A stretch of 64,000 nucleotides of DNA from Roseobacter sp. SK209-2-6 (GCF_000169455.1 NZ_AAYC01000007.1:124001-188000), one strand, 5' to 3'; shown: positions 28,811 through 37,950, numbered from the stretch's first letter. Numbers and translations: made by a program. Notes: generated from the letters alone by a model not told the origin.

Positions 28811-29278
28811 TCACAGGCCTTTTAGTGCCTCTCGCAACCCATCTGGAAATACTGCAACGCCGTCGCGCTCCAAAGCATCAAGATCAAACCATCTGGCGCG
28901 GCAGAGCTGTCCGTTGTCCTCATGGAAGAGAATTTCATCCAGGTTTTCGAATGCCCCGTCAGGAAACTCAACCGCGGCCGCAAAGATAATCTCATGGCCC
29001 GTCGCACCCTCATGCAGATAAAGGTTCTCCAGTACCAAGGGCGCACCAGAAACCATGACCTCAACCTGCAACTCCTCCAGAAATTCCCGTTTCAAAGCTT
29101 GCTGCCAAGTCTCGCCAAATTCGATGGTTCCACCAAGGGGACGCACCCCCTTGAGGTGACCCGCATCATCATAGACCTCCGCCGCCAATAACCTGCCCTC
29201 GCGCCAATGCAGCCCCAGTGCCTTTACCTTGATTCTAGGCTGCGGCCGCCATGGCGTGGCCAAGGGATCACTGGGCAT
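28811..29278 (-). CDS. NUDIX hydrolase
   Basis: A 155-residue NUDIX protein. The box reads [18 protein letters not shown] followed by LEEL (about residues 48-69), which fits the GX5EX7REUXEEXGU pattern except near its end, where EELQ replaces the usual EEXG. Substrates of the superfamily are nucleoside diphosphates linked to another group, and the specific one is unknown. Its start lies 11 bases inside the end of anmK, so the two are co-transcribed and probably coupled. Confidence 0.88.
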   Translation of the reverse strand: MPSDPLATPWRPQPRIKVKALGLHWREGRLLAAEVYDDAGHLKGVRPLGGTIEFGETWQQALKREFLEELQVEVMVSGAPLVLENLYLHEGATGHEIIFAAAVEFPDGAFENLDEILFHEDNGQLCRARWFDLDALERDGVAVFPDGLREALKGL

Positions 29279-30392
29279 TTGGCAGGCTCACAATTCCACC
29301 GCCGACACAGGCGCTGACCCCAGTCGTACCCGGGCAAGAGGTTGGCATCCCTCGGGCCACACGCACGGCGAGATAGGCAAAGGCCTGCGCCTCCAGCATA
29401 TCCCCATCCAGCCCCACCTCCTCGACCGGCATGACCGGGCAATCCAAAGAGACCTTCAGCATTTCCATCAACACCGGGTTCCGGCGCCCGCCGCCTGTCA
29501 CCAGAACCCGAGCAGGCGCTTCCGGGCAATGCTGCATGCCCTGCGCCACAGCGGCCGCACACATCGCGGTTAAAGTTGCAGCTGCATCACTGTCCGATAG
29601 CTCCCTAACCAGATTGATCATTTCTGAAAAATCATTCCGGTCCAGCGACTTCGGCGGCATTCTGGAAAAGTATGGCTCTGCCAGGAACAGCTCCAATGCC
29701 CCGGTTTCGACCGTGCCGGACATCGCGACAGCACCACCCTCATCCATGGGTTTGCCCTGACGCGCTGTCATCAGATCATTCACCGGCGCATTGGCGGGCC
29801 CTGTGTCAAAGGCAAGGAGAGCGCCCGGTTCCTCTGGCCTCTCAAAACGGGGATCCACATAGGTGACATTCCCCACCCCACCCAGGTTCAAAAAGCAAAG
29901 AGGTGCACCCGCAGAGATGTATTTGGCGCAGGCAAAATGGAAGAAAGGCGCCAAGGGTGCGCCCTCACCTCCCATTGCCACATCATCGCTGCGAAAATCC
30001 CAAACCACTGGTATCTGCAGCTCTTCGGCCAATCTGGCCCCATCCCCCACTTGCAGCGTGCCATTCTGACGCGGTGCGTGGGCCAGGGTCTGGCCATGCA
30101 CCCCCGCCAGATCGATCCCATCACAGAGGGCCGCATTCTGCCGAAGCGCACGCAGATGTACATCTTCAACAACCTGCGTCGCTGCCAAGACCTCCTCCCC
30201 ATGCCAATGGCCTAGCCCCGCACGCAAGATTTCACGCTCAGCGCTCTCATATGGGTGGTAGGCAGCGGGTCCAAATCCATGGATGTTCTCCCCATCGGTT
30301 TCGATCACCGCCAGGTCCACCCCATCCAATGAGGTCCCGCTCATGGCGCCCAGGGCGCGCAGCTTTCCTGTTCTTGCAATTGCCTTGCTCAT
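29268..30392 (-). CDS. anmK: Anhydro-N-acetylmuramic acid kinase
   Basis: A 374-residue kinase of peptidoglycan recycling. It opens and phosphorylates 1,6-anhydro-MurNAc to MurNAc-6-phosphate. Family signatures are [14 protein letters not shown] (about residues 16-29), [11 protein letters not shown] (about 98-108), [11 protein letters not shown] and the late [12 protein letters not shown] segment. The length matches the usual 370. It leads a two-gene unit with a NUDIX hydrolase and diverges from tyrS. nagZ, another recycling enzyme, lies 20 kb away. Confidence 0.95.
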   Translation of the reverse strand: MSKAIARTGKLRALGAMSGTSLDGVDLAVIETDGENIHGFGPAAYHPYESAEREILRAGLGHWHGEEVLAATQVVEDVHLRALRQNAALCDGIDLAGVHGQTLAHAPRQNGTLQVGDGARLAEELQIPVVWDFRSDDVAMGGEGAPLAPFFHFACAKYISAGAPLCFLNLGGVGNVTYVDPRFERPEEPGALLAFDTGPANAPVNDLMTARQGKPMDEGGAVAMSGTVETGALELFLAEPYFSRMPPKSLDRNDFSEMINLVRELSDSDAAATLTAMCAAAVAQGMQHCPEAPARVLVTGGGRRNPVLMEMLKVSLDCPVMPVEEVGLDGDMLEAQAFAYLAVRVARGMPTSCPGTTGVSACVGGGIVSLPNAQ

Positions 30393-30595
30393 CTCAGACC
30401 TGCCTCAGTTTGCGGGATCGGTGCCACTACCGCGCCATGCCGCCGCCTCCGCTCTCCCCTTCCTGATCGCACAGGGGTCAGAGCCATTTGTGCTTTGCCA
30501 TTATTCTACCGATACATTTTTGCGGGGAAAACAGGTTCCATGTATGGAAATTGCGAATTATACGGGTCAGCGCAAATCAATCACCGAGGCAGAAC

Positions 30596-31852
30596 ATGAC
30601 CTACCACCCCAAATCGGATTTCGTCGCCGTCATGATGGAACGCGGGTTCCTTGCGGACTGCACCGATTATCAAGGCCTGGATGAGGCCCTGATGCAGGGG
30701 GTGAAGCCCGCCTATATCGGATTTGATGCCACCGCGAAATCGCTGCATGTGGGCTCGCTCATTCAGATCATGATGCTGCGCTGGTTCCAGAAGACCGGCC
30801 ATCAGCCGATCACCCTCATGGGCGGCGGCACCACCAAGGTGGGCGATCCTTCTTTCCGTGCTGATGAACGTCCGCTCTTGGATGAGGCCGCGATCAACGC
30901 CAATATTGCGGGCATCAAGAAGGTCTTTGCCGCCTATATCGATTACGACACAGACGCGCCCAACAAGGCCCTGATGCTGAACAATGCGGAATGGCTGGAC
31001 GATCTCAATTACCTCGAATTCCTGCGCGACATCGGCCGCCATTTCTCGGTGAACCGGATGCTCAGCTTCGAGAGCGTCAAATCACGCCTCGACCGCGAAC
31101 AGTCCTTGAGCTTCCTTGAGTTCAACTACATGATCCTGCAGGCCTATGACTTCCTGGAGCTGAACCGCCGCTACGGCTGCATCCTGCAGATGGGCGGCTC
31201 GGATCAGTGGGGCAATATTGTCAATGGTATCGATCTCACCCGCCGGGTGCTGGACAATTCGATCTTTGGCCTAACCTCGCCGCTCTTGACCACCTCGGAT
31301 GGCAAGAAGATGGGCAAGAGCCAGGACGGTGCGGTCTGGCTCAACCCCGATATGCGCTCACCTTATGAGTTCTGGCAGTTCTGGCGCAACACTACCGATG
31401 CCGATGTGGGTCGTTTCCTCAAGCTCTATACCGAGCTGCCCATTGACGAATGTGAGCGCCTGGGCGCCCTGGCCGGATCCGAAATCAACGACGCCAAAAT
31501 TGTGCTGGCCAATGAGGTAACCAAGCTCTGCCACGGTGCCGAGGCCGCATTGGCTGCTGAGGCCACCTCGCGCGAAGTTTTTGAAAAAGGCGGCGTGGGC
31601 GATGACCTGCCAACCCTGTCGCTCTCTCCTGCGGATCTGGGTGACGGCATTTCCATCGTACAGCTCATTGTGAAATCCGGTCTGGCCAAATCCGGCAAGG
31701 AGGCCAAACGCTTGATCTCTGAAAACGGCGCCAAGATTGATGACCAACCGCTGACGGATGCAGGGCTGATGCTCGATGCAGGCGCGCTTTCCTCACCGAT
31801 CAAGCTCAGCGCAGGCAAAAAGCGTCACGCTCTGGTGCAGCTCACCGACTAA
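30596..31852 (+). CDS. tyrS: Tyrosyl-tRNA synthetase
   Basis: A 418-residue class I aminoacyl-tRNA synthetase. The HIGH-like motif is HVGSL in the [13 protein letters not shown] segment (about residues 42-54). The KMSKS counterpart is KKMGKSQ (about 236-242). A C-terminal S4-like RNA-binding domain begins near residue 355 ([21 protein letters not shown]). The ATG at 30596 has GAGG 8 bases upstream and is preferred to a longer frame. A strong terminator follows. Confidence 0.96.
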   Translation: MTYHPKSDFVAVMMERGFLADCTDYQGLDEALMQGVKPAYIGFDATAKSLHVGSLIQIMMLRWFQKTGHQPITLMGGGTTKVGDPSFRADERPLLDEAAINANIAGIKKVFAAYIDYDTDAPNKALMLNNAEWLDDLNYLEFLRDIGRHFSVNRMLSFESVKSRLDREQSLSFLEFNYMILQAYDFLELNRRYGCILQMGGSDQWGNIVNGIDLTRRVLDNSIFGLTSPLLTTSDGKKMGKSQDGAVWLNPDMRSPYEFWQFWRNTTDADVGRFLKLYTELPIDECERLGALAGSEINDAKIVLANEVTKLCHGAEAALAAEATSREVFEKGGVGDDLPTLSLSPADLGDGISIVQLIVKSGLAKSGKEAKRLISENGAKIDDQPLTDAGLMLDAGALSSPIKLSAGKKRHALVQLTD

Positions 31853-31876
31853 GGCTTAGCGAATATCAAACCCGCG

Positions 31877-31904
31877 AAAAGGAGCCCAAGTGGCTCCTTT
31901 TTTT
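31877..31904 (+). terminator. Rho-independent terminator of tyrS
   Basis: AAAAGGAGCC (31877-31886) pairs with GGCTCCTTTT (31892-31901) around a 5-base loop, and T continues to 31904. It starts 25 bases past the tyrS stop. Confidence 0.92.
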
Positions 31905-32037
31905 GTCGGACGGTCAGCTCCTATGGCAGATCCCATAGCACCAAGAAGCCAATCCAGAGATCGCCACCTGGAGCAAGAAGGCTCTCCGCAGGGTTTCTGC
32001 CTTCCAAAAAAAGAAACTCGGCATGTGAGGTAAAGCC

Positions 32038-32202
32038 TCACAAAAACAGCCAGTCCACCAGTGTCAGCAAGATAAAGATGGGCACCGAAAGGGCACAGGC
32101 CAGCAGGGCCGCAGCACTCAATGTCATACGCGGGTTGGGCGCGCTTTGCCCCAGAACCTTTACCGGTGATTTTCCGTCTGATTTCATGGGTCCATTAACC
32201 AT
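32038..32202 (-). CDS. Small single-pass membrane protein, 54 residues
   Basis: A short open frame that ends in a hydrophobic helix. Residues 1-25 are polar (with KSDGKSPVKVLGQ) and about residues 28-53 are strongly hydrophobic (LSAAALLACALSVPIFILL, then LVDWLFL). An internal ATG at 32187 would give 49 residues. It is divergent from the FemAB-like gene, 30 bases away. No ribosome-binding site is strong, and no family is recognised. The clean division into a polar head and one membrane helix supports coding, and similar short proteins are common in Rhodobacteraceae. Confidence 0.5.
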   Translation of the reverse strand: MVNGPMKSDGKSPVKVLGQSAPNPRMTLSAAALLACALSVPIFILLTLVDWLFL

Positions 32203-32232
32203 GATTTAGGTTTCCGAAGGGTAAATAAACCC

Positions 32233-33162
32233 ATGTTCGATTTCCTGCCTGCTGATGTCATGCCCCGCCCGATCCAACGCGACACCACCCCACCCAGCCT
32301 GCCACAATCGCCCGAATTCCGGCGCGCGCTTTTGGCTACCGGCCAAAGCCCTCTGGTCCTTGAAAATCTGGGCGACACTCTGGTTACACGCCGCCGCTTT
32401 GCGCTTGGGGTCTCCTGCGCCATGGTGAACCGCGCCCGTATCAAAAAGCCCCTGCGCTTGATTGAAAGCCTGCAGGAACAGGGCCTTGGGCGCACTCCGG
32501 TAATCCTCTCGCCAGAAGAGCCCGCAGCGGAGCTGGCGCAATATGGTGCGGTGCCCCTGCTCAGCCCCGCCCATGTGGCGAAATGGGATCTCAGCAGCGA
32601 TCGGGACAGCTTGCGCGCAGGCCTGCACCAAAAATGGCGCAACCGGTTGAAGCACGCCGAAGCTCATACCCTTCGCATCAGCCGCCAGAACATGCCGATT
32701 GATCCCTCTCACTGGTTGCTGCAGGCAGATCAGAAACAACAGGCCGCGCGCGGTTACAGCAGCTGGCCGCAGACCCTCACGCTCGCCTATGCCAGTGAAA
32801 ACCCAGGCCAGGCCAAGCTCTTTCAGGCTTTTGAGGGCAAGGAGGTCATCGCCGCTCTCTTGATCCTGCGCCATGGTGCGGCCGCGAGTTACCATATCTC
32901 CCACAGTACAGCGCGTGGCAAAGCACTCTCGGCCCATAATCTACTGCTGTGGCAGGCGGCCTGCTGGCTGCAGGACAAAGGTTGTCAGCACCTGGATCTG
33001 GGGCTGATCAATACCGAACACGCAGCGGGCCTCGCCCGTTTCAAACTGGGCACCGGGGCAGCGCTCTCCGCTCTGGGCGGAACCTGGCTGCACTGGCCCC
33101 CTGTTACGCCGCTTTTTGCTCCCTTGGCTCGGCTGGATCTGCGCAAAATGCACCCTGCCTAG
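32233..33162 (+). CDS. FemAB-like / GNAT-fold acyltransferase
   Basis: A 309-residue soluble protein. Its C-terminal half has the features of a FemAB- or BioF2-like GNAT domain: LHQKWRNRLKHAEAH (about residues 136-150), a LFQAFEGKEVIAALLILRHG strand pair, and SYHISHSTARGKALSAHNLLLWQAACW (about 220-246) with the acyl-CoA loop. The N-terminal half is less conserved. Family members often transfer amino acids or acyl groups to cell-envelope acceptors, but no substrate can be named. The ribosome-binding site is an AAGGG 10 bases upstream. Confidence 0.75.
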   Translation: MFDFLPADVMPRPIQRDTTPPSLPQSPEFRRALLATGQSPLVLENLGDTLVTRRRFALGVSCAMVNRARIKKPLRLIESLQEQGLGRTPVILSPEEPAAELAQYGAVPLLSPAHVAKWDLSSDRDSLRAGLHQKWRNRLKHAEAHTLRISRQNMPIDPSHWLLQADQKQQAARGYSSWPQTLTLAYASENPGQAKLFQAFEGKEVIAALLILRHGAAASYHISHSTARGKALSAHNLLLWQAACWLQDKGCQHLDLGLINTEHAAGLARFKLGTGAALSALGGTWLHWPPVTPLFAPLARLDLRKMHPA

Positions 33163-33257
33163 CGACAGAGCCGCAGGATAGTGCAACGCTGCGCTGGACA
33201 GGCCCCCTCTTGTGAGGTTATTGAACAGATGTTCATTTACCCGGAGGAGCCCCGCCC

Positions 33258-34013
33258 ATGAAACTCGCATCGACCCGCGCCATCATTACCGGTGGCGCCT
33301 CTGGCCTTGGTGAAGCAACCGCCCGCCATTTCGCCGCTTCCGGCGCCAAAGTGACGCTGCTGGACCGCGACACGGAGCGCGGTGCCCGCGTAGCCGACGA
33401 GATCGGCGGGTTCTTTGCCGAAACCGATGTCACCGACGAAGCCTCGGCCGAAGCAGCGATTGCCAAGGCCTCAGAAAATATGGGCGGCATCTCTGCCTGC
33501 GTGAACTGTGCAGGCATCGCCATTGGCATGAAAACCGTCAGCAAAGAAGGCGCGCATCCTCTGGGTGCATTCCAGAAGACCATCGACATCAACCTCGTCG
33601 GCACCTTCAATGTTGCCCGTCTGGCCGCAGTAGAAATCGCCAAGAACACACCCGAAGAAGATGGCGCACGCGGAGTGATCATCAACACAGCCTCCATCGC
33701 TGCCTTTGACGGCCAGAAGGGCCAGGCCGCCTATGCCGCCTCAAAGGGCGGCGTCGCCGGCATGTGCCTGCCCATGGCCCGAGACCTCGCCTCCTCTGGC
33801 ATCCGTGTGATGACCATTGCACCAGGGATCTTTATGACCCCGATGCTGGCAGGCCTGCCGGAAGAGGTCCAGGCCAGCCTTGCCGCCGATGTGCCAAACC
33901 CCGCCCGCCTGGGTGATCCGGCCGAATATGGCCGCCTGGCCGGTTTCATTGTCGAAATGGGCTATCTGAATGGTGAGGTCATCCGCATCGATGGCGCCCT
34001 GCGCATGCGCTGA
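33258..34013 (+). CDS. SDR family 3-hydroxyacyl-CoA dehydrogenase-like oxidoreductase
   Basis: A 251-residue short-chain dehydrogenase. It has the NAD-binding GGASGLGEATA (about residues 12-22), the DVTDEAS acidic switch, NCAG (about 81-84), a catalytic Ser in NTASIAAFDGQ and the YAASKGG catalytic pair (about 157-163), then TIAPGIFMTPML. It resembles 3-hydroxyacyl-CoA dehydrogenase type 2 (HSD10-like) proteins, which act in branched-chain and fatty-acid breakdown. The start has a strong GGAGGAG. It stands alone, so the pathway is inferred only from family resemblance. Confidence 0.88.
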   Translation: MKLASTRAIITGGASGLGEATARHFAASGAKVTLLDRDTERGARVADEIGGFFAETDVTDEASAEAAIAKASENMGGISACVNCAGIAIGMKTVSKEGAHPLGAFQKTIDINLVGTFNVARLAAVEIAKNTPEEDGARGVIINTASIAAFDGQKGQAAYAASKGGVAGMCLPMARDLASSGIRVMTIAPGIFMTPMLAGLPEEVQASLAADVPNPARLGDPAEYGRLAGFIVEMGYLNGEVIRIDGALRMR

Positions 34014-34038
34014 CCGCTTCGCGCTTCCTGTCCAGGGT

Positions 34039-34150
34039 TTGCGGGTCAAGGGCGGCAAAGCCGCCACGCGCAGCGTGGTTTATCCTTGAGGCGCAATTCA
34101 TGGAAAACACACTCGAATTGGCGTCTTTGAGGGGCAGATCTGCCCCTCAA
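34039..34150. repeat. Cloverleaf-like palindrome cluster and 24-bp perfect palindrome
   Basis: Two adjacent hairpins, GGCGGC/GCCGCC (34051-34056 and 34060-34065, loop AAA) and CCACGC/GCGTGG (34064-34069 and 34073-34078, sharing two bases with the first), are framed by TCAAGG/CCTTGA (34046-34051 and 34084-34089) and TTGCG/CGCAA (34039-34043 and 34092-34096), giving a folded cross-shaped element. A separate 24-bp perfect palindrome, TTGAGGGGCA-GATC-TGCCCCTCAA, follows at 34127-34150. The gap 34014-34280 contains no gene. The composition suggests a dispersed extragenic repeat. Confidence 0.7.
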
Positions 34151-34280
34151 GCGCTTCTCAGCAAGGCCTTCGCGCTGCGCCAGCAGCGCCTGGCCCAAGG
34201 CAGCACAAAGCGGGATTGGCGCAGCCAATGCAGCTGCGGGCGCGGGAGCCCCCGCCTGCCACTGCATGCTTCCGCCAGTT

Positions 34281-34637
34281 CTACAGCTTGTAGCGGCCGC
34301 CCCACTGCCCCAGGGCTTCGATCACCGGACAAAGCTCCAGCCCCTTTTCTGTCAGGCTGTATTCCACCCGAGGCGGCACCTCTGCATAGACCTTTCGGTG
34401 CACGATCCCATCGGCCTCCAACTCCCGCAGCTGCTTGGTGAGGCTGCGCTGGGTTACAGTCCCCAATTGACGCAGCAGCGCGTTGAAACGCATCTTTCCC
34501 GGCAGAAGGTGATAGATCACCATTCCCTTCCACTTGCCAGAGATCTGCTCCAATGCGGCCTCCACCGGGCAACCATCGCTGCAATCATAGCGCTGAAACC
34601 TGTCCTGGCGTCCGTCTTCTGTACCATTAGTATCCAT
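34281..34637 (-). CDS. HxlR family transcriptional regulator
   Basis: A 118-residue winged-helix regulator. The HxlR signature is intact: a cysteine in the CPVEAALEQISGKWKGMVIYHLL segment (about residues 22-44), then RFNALLRQLGTVTQRSLTKQLRELEADGIV and YSLTEKG. Members of this family often sense aldehydes, quinones or redox state through that cysteine and control a divergent enzyme gene. The ATG at 34637 with an upstream AGGG is preferred to a longer frame. It is divergent from a monooxygenase-like gene across 95 bases, its likely target. Confidence 0.88.
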   Translation of the reverse strand: MDTNGTEDGRQDRFQRYDCSDGCPVEAALEQISGKWKGMVIYHLLPGKMRFNALLRQLGTVTQRSLTKQLRELEADGIVHRKVYAEVPPRVEYSLTEKGLELCPVIEALGQWGGRYKL

Positions 34638-34732
34638 TTGTGCCCTATCTGCAGAAATTGTGCGTACTTGCGCGAAACCAATGCGGGCTTCATATCCGCA
34701 GCTCCAGAGCAAAACAACTTGGGAAGCTTGCA

Positions 34733-35020
34733 ATGCCCCTCACTATCCTTGCACAAATCACCGCCAAACCCGGCCACGAAGACCTGCTGCGCAGCGAACT
34801 GGAAAAGCTGGTTCCGGTAACCCGCGCCGAAGCAGGCTGCATCCGCTATGACCTGCATCGCGACAATGAAAACCCAGGCTTTTTCGCTTTCTATGAAACC
34901 TGGGAGAATCGTGAACTCTGGCAGGACCATATGAATGCGCCACATCTGGCCGCTTATATGGAAGCTACAGAAGGCGCAGTGGCTGAGTTCAGTTTGAACG
35001 AGATGACACAGACACTCTAA
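34733..35020 (+). CDS. Putative quinol monooxygenase (ABM domain)
   Basis: A 95-residue antibiotic-biosynthesis-monooxygenase (ABM/YgiN-like) protein. The ferredoxin-like fold is indicated by LAQITAKPGHEDLLRSEL at the N terminus, then EAGCIRYDLHRD and FFAFYETWENRELWQDHM (about residues 53-70). The family includes cofactor-free quinol monooxygenases. The start has GGGAAG upstream. The divergent HxlR gene suggests inducible control by a reactive or quinone-like compound. Confidence 0.85.
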   Translation: MPLTILAQITAKPGHEDLLRSELEKLVPVTRAEAGCIRYDLHRDNENPGFFAFYETWENRELWQDHMNAPHLAAYMEATEGAVAEFSLNEMTQTL

Positions 35021-35189
35021 TTCCATTGCCCGGCCGCAAACGGATTTGAGATACGGCGACCCATCAAGACTGTGCATCTCGTGAGGGTACAGCAAGCCCA
35101 AGAGGAGCGCACTTAGCCGCACTTCTTGGGTTTACACTTCGCTTACCAATCTAAATGAAGTGTGAAATCTAAAACTCTAATTTTACACA

Positions 35190-35209
35190 ATGTTTCGCGC
35201 GCGAAACAT
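35190..35209. promoter_or_regulatory. 20-bp perfect palindrome, candidate protein-binding site
   Basis: A perfect palindrome with arms ATGTTTCGCG and CGCGAAACAT sits in the gap between the ABM gene and the 3' end of the ABC-F gene. The GTTTC and GAAAC half-sites resemble those of chromosomal parS sites, but the six-base GCGCGC centre differs from the four-base ACGT centre of parS. No T run follows on either strand. Confidence 0.55.
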
Positions 35210-35240
35210 CCAGTGCAGGCACCTCTTTCCGGATCCGCCT

Positions 35241-37058
35241 TCAGGATCCGGATTTCTCTTCCAGCTCCAGCCACTCCTCCTCTGCAGACATCAGTTTTTC
35301 CTGACGCTCCACAAGGGCTTCCGTGGCTTTCTTGAACTTGACTGGTTCACGCGTGAATAGCTCCGGATCCGCCATCAGCTCCTGCAGCTTCGCAATTTCC
35401 TGCTCCAGGCGCTCGATCTCGGCGGGCAAGGCCTCGAGCCTGTGCTTTTCCTTGAAACTCAATCCCGCTTTGGGCTGGGCCTGCGGTTTGGCTTTTGGCT
35501 TTTCCGCTTTGGGCTTTTCCGCCTTGCTGGCTTTTTCCGCCCCCGGCAACCCGCCCCGCTGGGTGATGTAGTCACTCCAACCGCCCGCATAGGTAACGGC
35601 TTTGCCGTCCCCCTCCATGGCGATTGTCGCGGTGGCCACACGGTCCAGAAAATCCCGGTCGTGGCTGACCAGCAGCACAGTGCCGTCATAGCTGTCCAGA
35701 AGTTCCTGCAAGAGATCCAGGGTCTCCACATCCAGGTCATTGGTTGGTTCGTCCAGCACCAGAAGGTTGCTTTGCCGCGCCATCAGACGCGCCAGCAAAA
35801 GCCGCGCCTTCTCCCCGCCCGAAAGCGAGCGTACCGGTGCCCGCGCCTGGCGTTCATCAAACAGAAACTCTTTGAGGTAACCCACGACATGCTTTGGATT
35901 TCCGCGCACCATGACCTGATCTGCCTTGCCGGAAATCCCCAAAAGAGGATCCGAGGTCAGATTCTCCCAGAGGCTGGCATCGCCGTCCAATTGATCACGG
36001 GTCTGATCAAAAAAGGCGGTCTCAAGATTGGTCCCCAACGCCACCGCGCCCGCATCCGGCTGCTCCATGCCAAGGAGCATTTTCAACAGCGTCGTTTTAC
36101 CCGCACCATTTGGGCCGACAAAGGCGATCCTGTCGCCCCGCTGCACCTTGAGAGAGAAATTCTGCACGATCGCCTTATCGCCGAAGCTCTTGCTGAGCCC
36201 CTCCGCTTCAATCACTTTGCGACCGGATTTTGGCCCAGCTTCCAGCGCAAGTTCTGCTGCGCCCTGGCGCTTGATCTGACCCGCGCGCTCCGCCTTCAGA
36301 TCCTGCAGAGCCCGCACCCGGCCCATGTTGCGCTTGCGCCGGGCAGAGATACCTTCGACGGCCCAGCGACTTTCGCTTTTGATCAGGCGGTTCAGCTTGT
36401 GCCGTTGCTGATCTTCTTCTTCCCAGAGCTTGTCGCGCCAGGCCTCAAAATGCTCAAAACCCTTTTCCTGGCGACGCACCTGACCGCGATCCACCCAGAG
36501 CGTTGCCCGCGTCAGTGCCCGCAAGAAGGCCCGGTCATGGCTGATCAATACAAAAGCCGTGCGGGTGGATTTCAACTCTTCTTCGAGCCAGGTGATCGCC
36601 TCGATATCCAGATGGTTGGTCGGCTCGTCCAACAGCATCAGATCGGGCGCTTCTGCCATCAGTTTGGCGAGAGCAGCCCGGCGACGCTCTCCACCCGATG
36701 CGGTCTCCACCGGGCGCGACGGATCAAACTTCAGCCCTTCGCCGGCGCGCTCCACCTTGTATAATTCCCCTGGTTCCAGCCCTGAGGCGGCAAAATCTCC
36801 GAGGGTGGCAAAGCCTTCCATCTTGGGATCCTGCTCCATATAGCCGACACTGCGACCGGGGGGCACGACGATGGAGCCTTTGTCAGCTTCAACTATCCCA
36901 GCCATGACCTTCATAAGGGTGGATTTTCCCGATCCGTTGCGGCCAACAAGTGCGACGCGGTCTCCGGGTTGAACCACAAGATCGAGCTCGGAAAACACCG
37001 GGTCACCGCCGAAAGTCAGCGAAATACCGGTCATCTGCAAAAGAGGAATACGTGCCAT
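35241..37058 (-). CDS. ABC-F family ATPase (Uup-like)
   Basis: A 605-residue soluble ABC-F protein with two ATP-binding cassettes and no membrane segment. The first P-loop is GRNGSGKST (residues 39-47), with the signature SGGERRRAA. The linker of about 80 residues is charged. The second P-loop is GPNGAGKTT (about 317-325), with LSGGEKARL. A Lys/Ala/Pro-rich stretch and a C-terminal coiled coil (from about residue 535) are as in Uup. ABC-F proteins act on the ribosome, and Uup also affects DNA and ribosome biology in E. coli. It is transcribed on its own. Confidence 0.92.
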   Translation of the reverse strand: MARIPLLQMTGISLTFGGDPVFSELDLVVQPGDRVALVGRNGSGKSTLMKVMAGIVEADKGSIVVPPGRSVGYMEQDPKMEGFATLGDFAASGLEPGELYKVERAGEGLKFDPSRPVETASGGERRRAALAKLMAEAPDLMLLDEPTNHLDIEAITWLEEELKSTRTAFVLISHDRAFLRALTRATLWVDRGQVRRQEKGFEHFEAWRDKLWEEEDQQRHKLNRLIKSESRWAVEGISARRKRNMGRVRALQDLKAERAGQIKRQGAAELALEAGPKSGRKVIEAEGLSKSFGDKAIVQNFSLKVQRGDRIAFVGPNGAGKTTLLKMLLGMEQPDAGAVALGTNLETAFFDQTRDQLDGDASLWENLTSDPLLGISGKADQVMVRGNPKHVVGYLKEFLFDERQARAPVRSLSGGEKARLLLARLMARQSNLLVLDEPTNDLDVETLDLLQELLDSYDGTVLLVSHDRDFLDRVATATIAMEGDGKAVTYAGGWSDYITQRGGLPGAEKASKAEKPKAEKPKAKPQAQPKAGLSFKEKHRLEALPAEIERLEQEIAKLQELMADPELFTREPVKFKKATEALVERQEKLMSAEEEWLELEEKSGS

Positions 37059-37140
37059 GAAAGCCAGCTAAACTGCAGAAGGCCCGAGGTCAACGCCGTG
37101 CACAAAATCAGCAAAGATTGGGGTAGTGGTCCGATCCGCC

Positions 37141-37950
37141 CTAGCGCAGCAAGGCCCGAAAACCTGCTTTGCGCTTTTCCGGGATCGCCTCGATGTCCAG
37201 GGCGGTAAACACATGCATTGTTCCAAGATCACGGTCCTGCACCAGGTGATCGCTCACACAGCCCCCCAGGGTCAGGTAATTGCGCAAAAGCGGTGGCATC
37301 TGCCGCAGTGCCTGCGACAGGTCCAGATCTCTTGCCTGATCCCTGTCAGAGAGCAGATCAATGAATGTGATATACTCAGCTGCTTTCGCGCCGGGTTGCC
37401 AATCCGAAGGTGCCAGATACCGCGCCTGCAACAGTGCAAAGGCATGCAGGTAAAGGGATGGATCATTGCCCTGAAAGGAGGAACAGCCAATCAGCATTTT
37501 GATTTCCAGCCGCTCCACCATGACAGTCAGCCCGGCCCAGGCCAAACGGGCGACATCGGCGCCAGAGACATCTGGATCGATGCAAAAACGACCGAGCTCA
37601 CCAATCGAGCTGCCTGGTTTCAACCGCTGTAAAGCTGGCCCCAAACCATAGGATTGCGCGGTATAGCAACGCGCCATCTCCTGCTGGCTTGTTAAATGTC
37701 GCAGGCGAAAGACACCCAAAATGCGCCCGTCCACCTCACGCTCAACCAGGATATGGAAGCAAAAGCGGTCAAAGAGATCCTGATCCGCCTTTTCTCTTCC
37801 AAAACAACGCGCTCTCAACTCAGATGCATGTAATAGATCGGTTTCAGAACCTGCGAGGCGCACCCTGAAACCAGCCTTTACCAGAAGAACCTCACCTGAC
37901 GGCAGACCCCGCGGAGAAGGCATCTTTTCCTGCAATGTGCCCTCTGCCAT
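37141..37950 (-). CDS. OlsB/GlsB-type amino-acid N-acyltransferase for aminolipids
   Basis: A 269-residue member of the OlsB family, which joins a 3-hydroxyacyl group from acyl carrier protein to an amino acid to make lyso-aminolipid. Recognisable segments are ELRARCFG (about residues 42-49), FCFHILVE, the SSIGELGRFCIDP core and LIGCSSFQGNDPSLYLHAF. OlsB makes ornithine lipid and needs OlsA, often encoded beside it; no olsA is adjacent here. From memory, marine Rhodobacteraceae carry a second homologue, GlsB, for glutamine lipid. The lone context leans that way but does not prove it. The ATG at 37950 is preferred to one at 38013. Confidence 0.82.
   Translation of the reverse strand: MAEGTLQEKMPSPRGLPSGEVLLVKAGFRVRLAGSETDLLHASELRARCFGREKADQDLFDRFCFHILVEREVDGRILGVFRLRHLTSQQEMARCYTAQSYGLGPALQRLKPGSSIGELGRFCIDPDVSGADVARLAWAGLTVMVERLEIKMLIGCSSFQGNDPSLYLHAFALLQARYLAPSDWQPGAKAAEYITFIDLLSDRDQARDLDLSQALRQMPPLLRNYLTLGGCVSDHLVQDRDLGTMHVFTALDIEAIPEKRKAGFRALLR

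Noticed and set aside
35190-35209. The palindrome as a canonical parS site.
   Set aside because: The half-site spacing and centre differ from the TGTTTCACGTGAAACA type, and no parA or parB gene is in the window.
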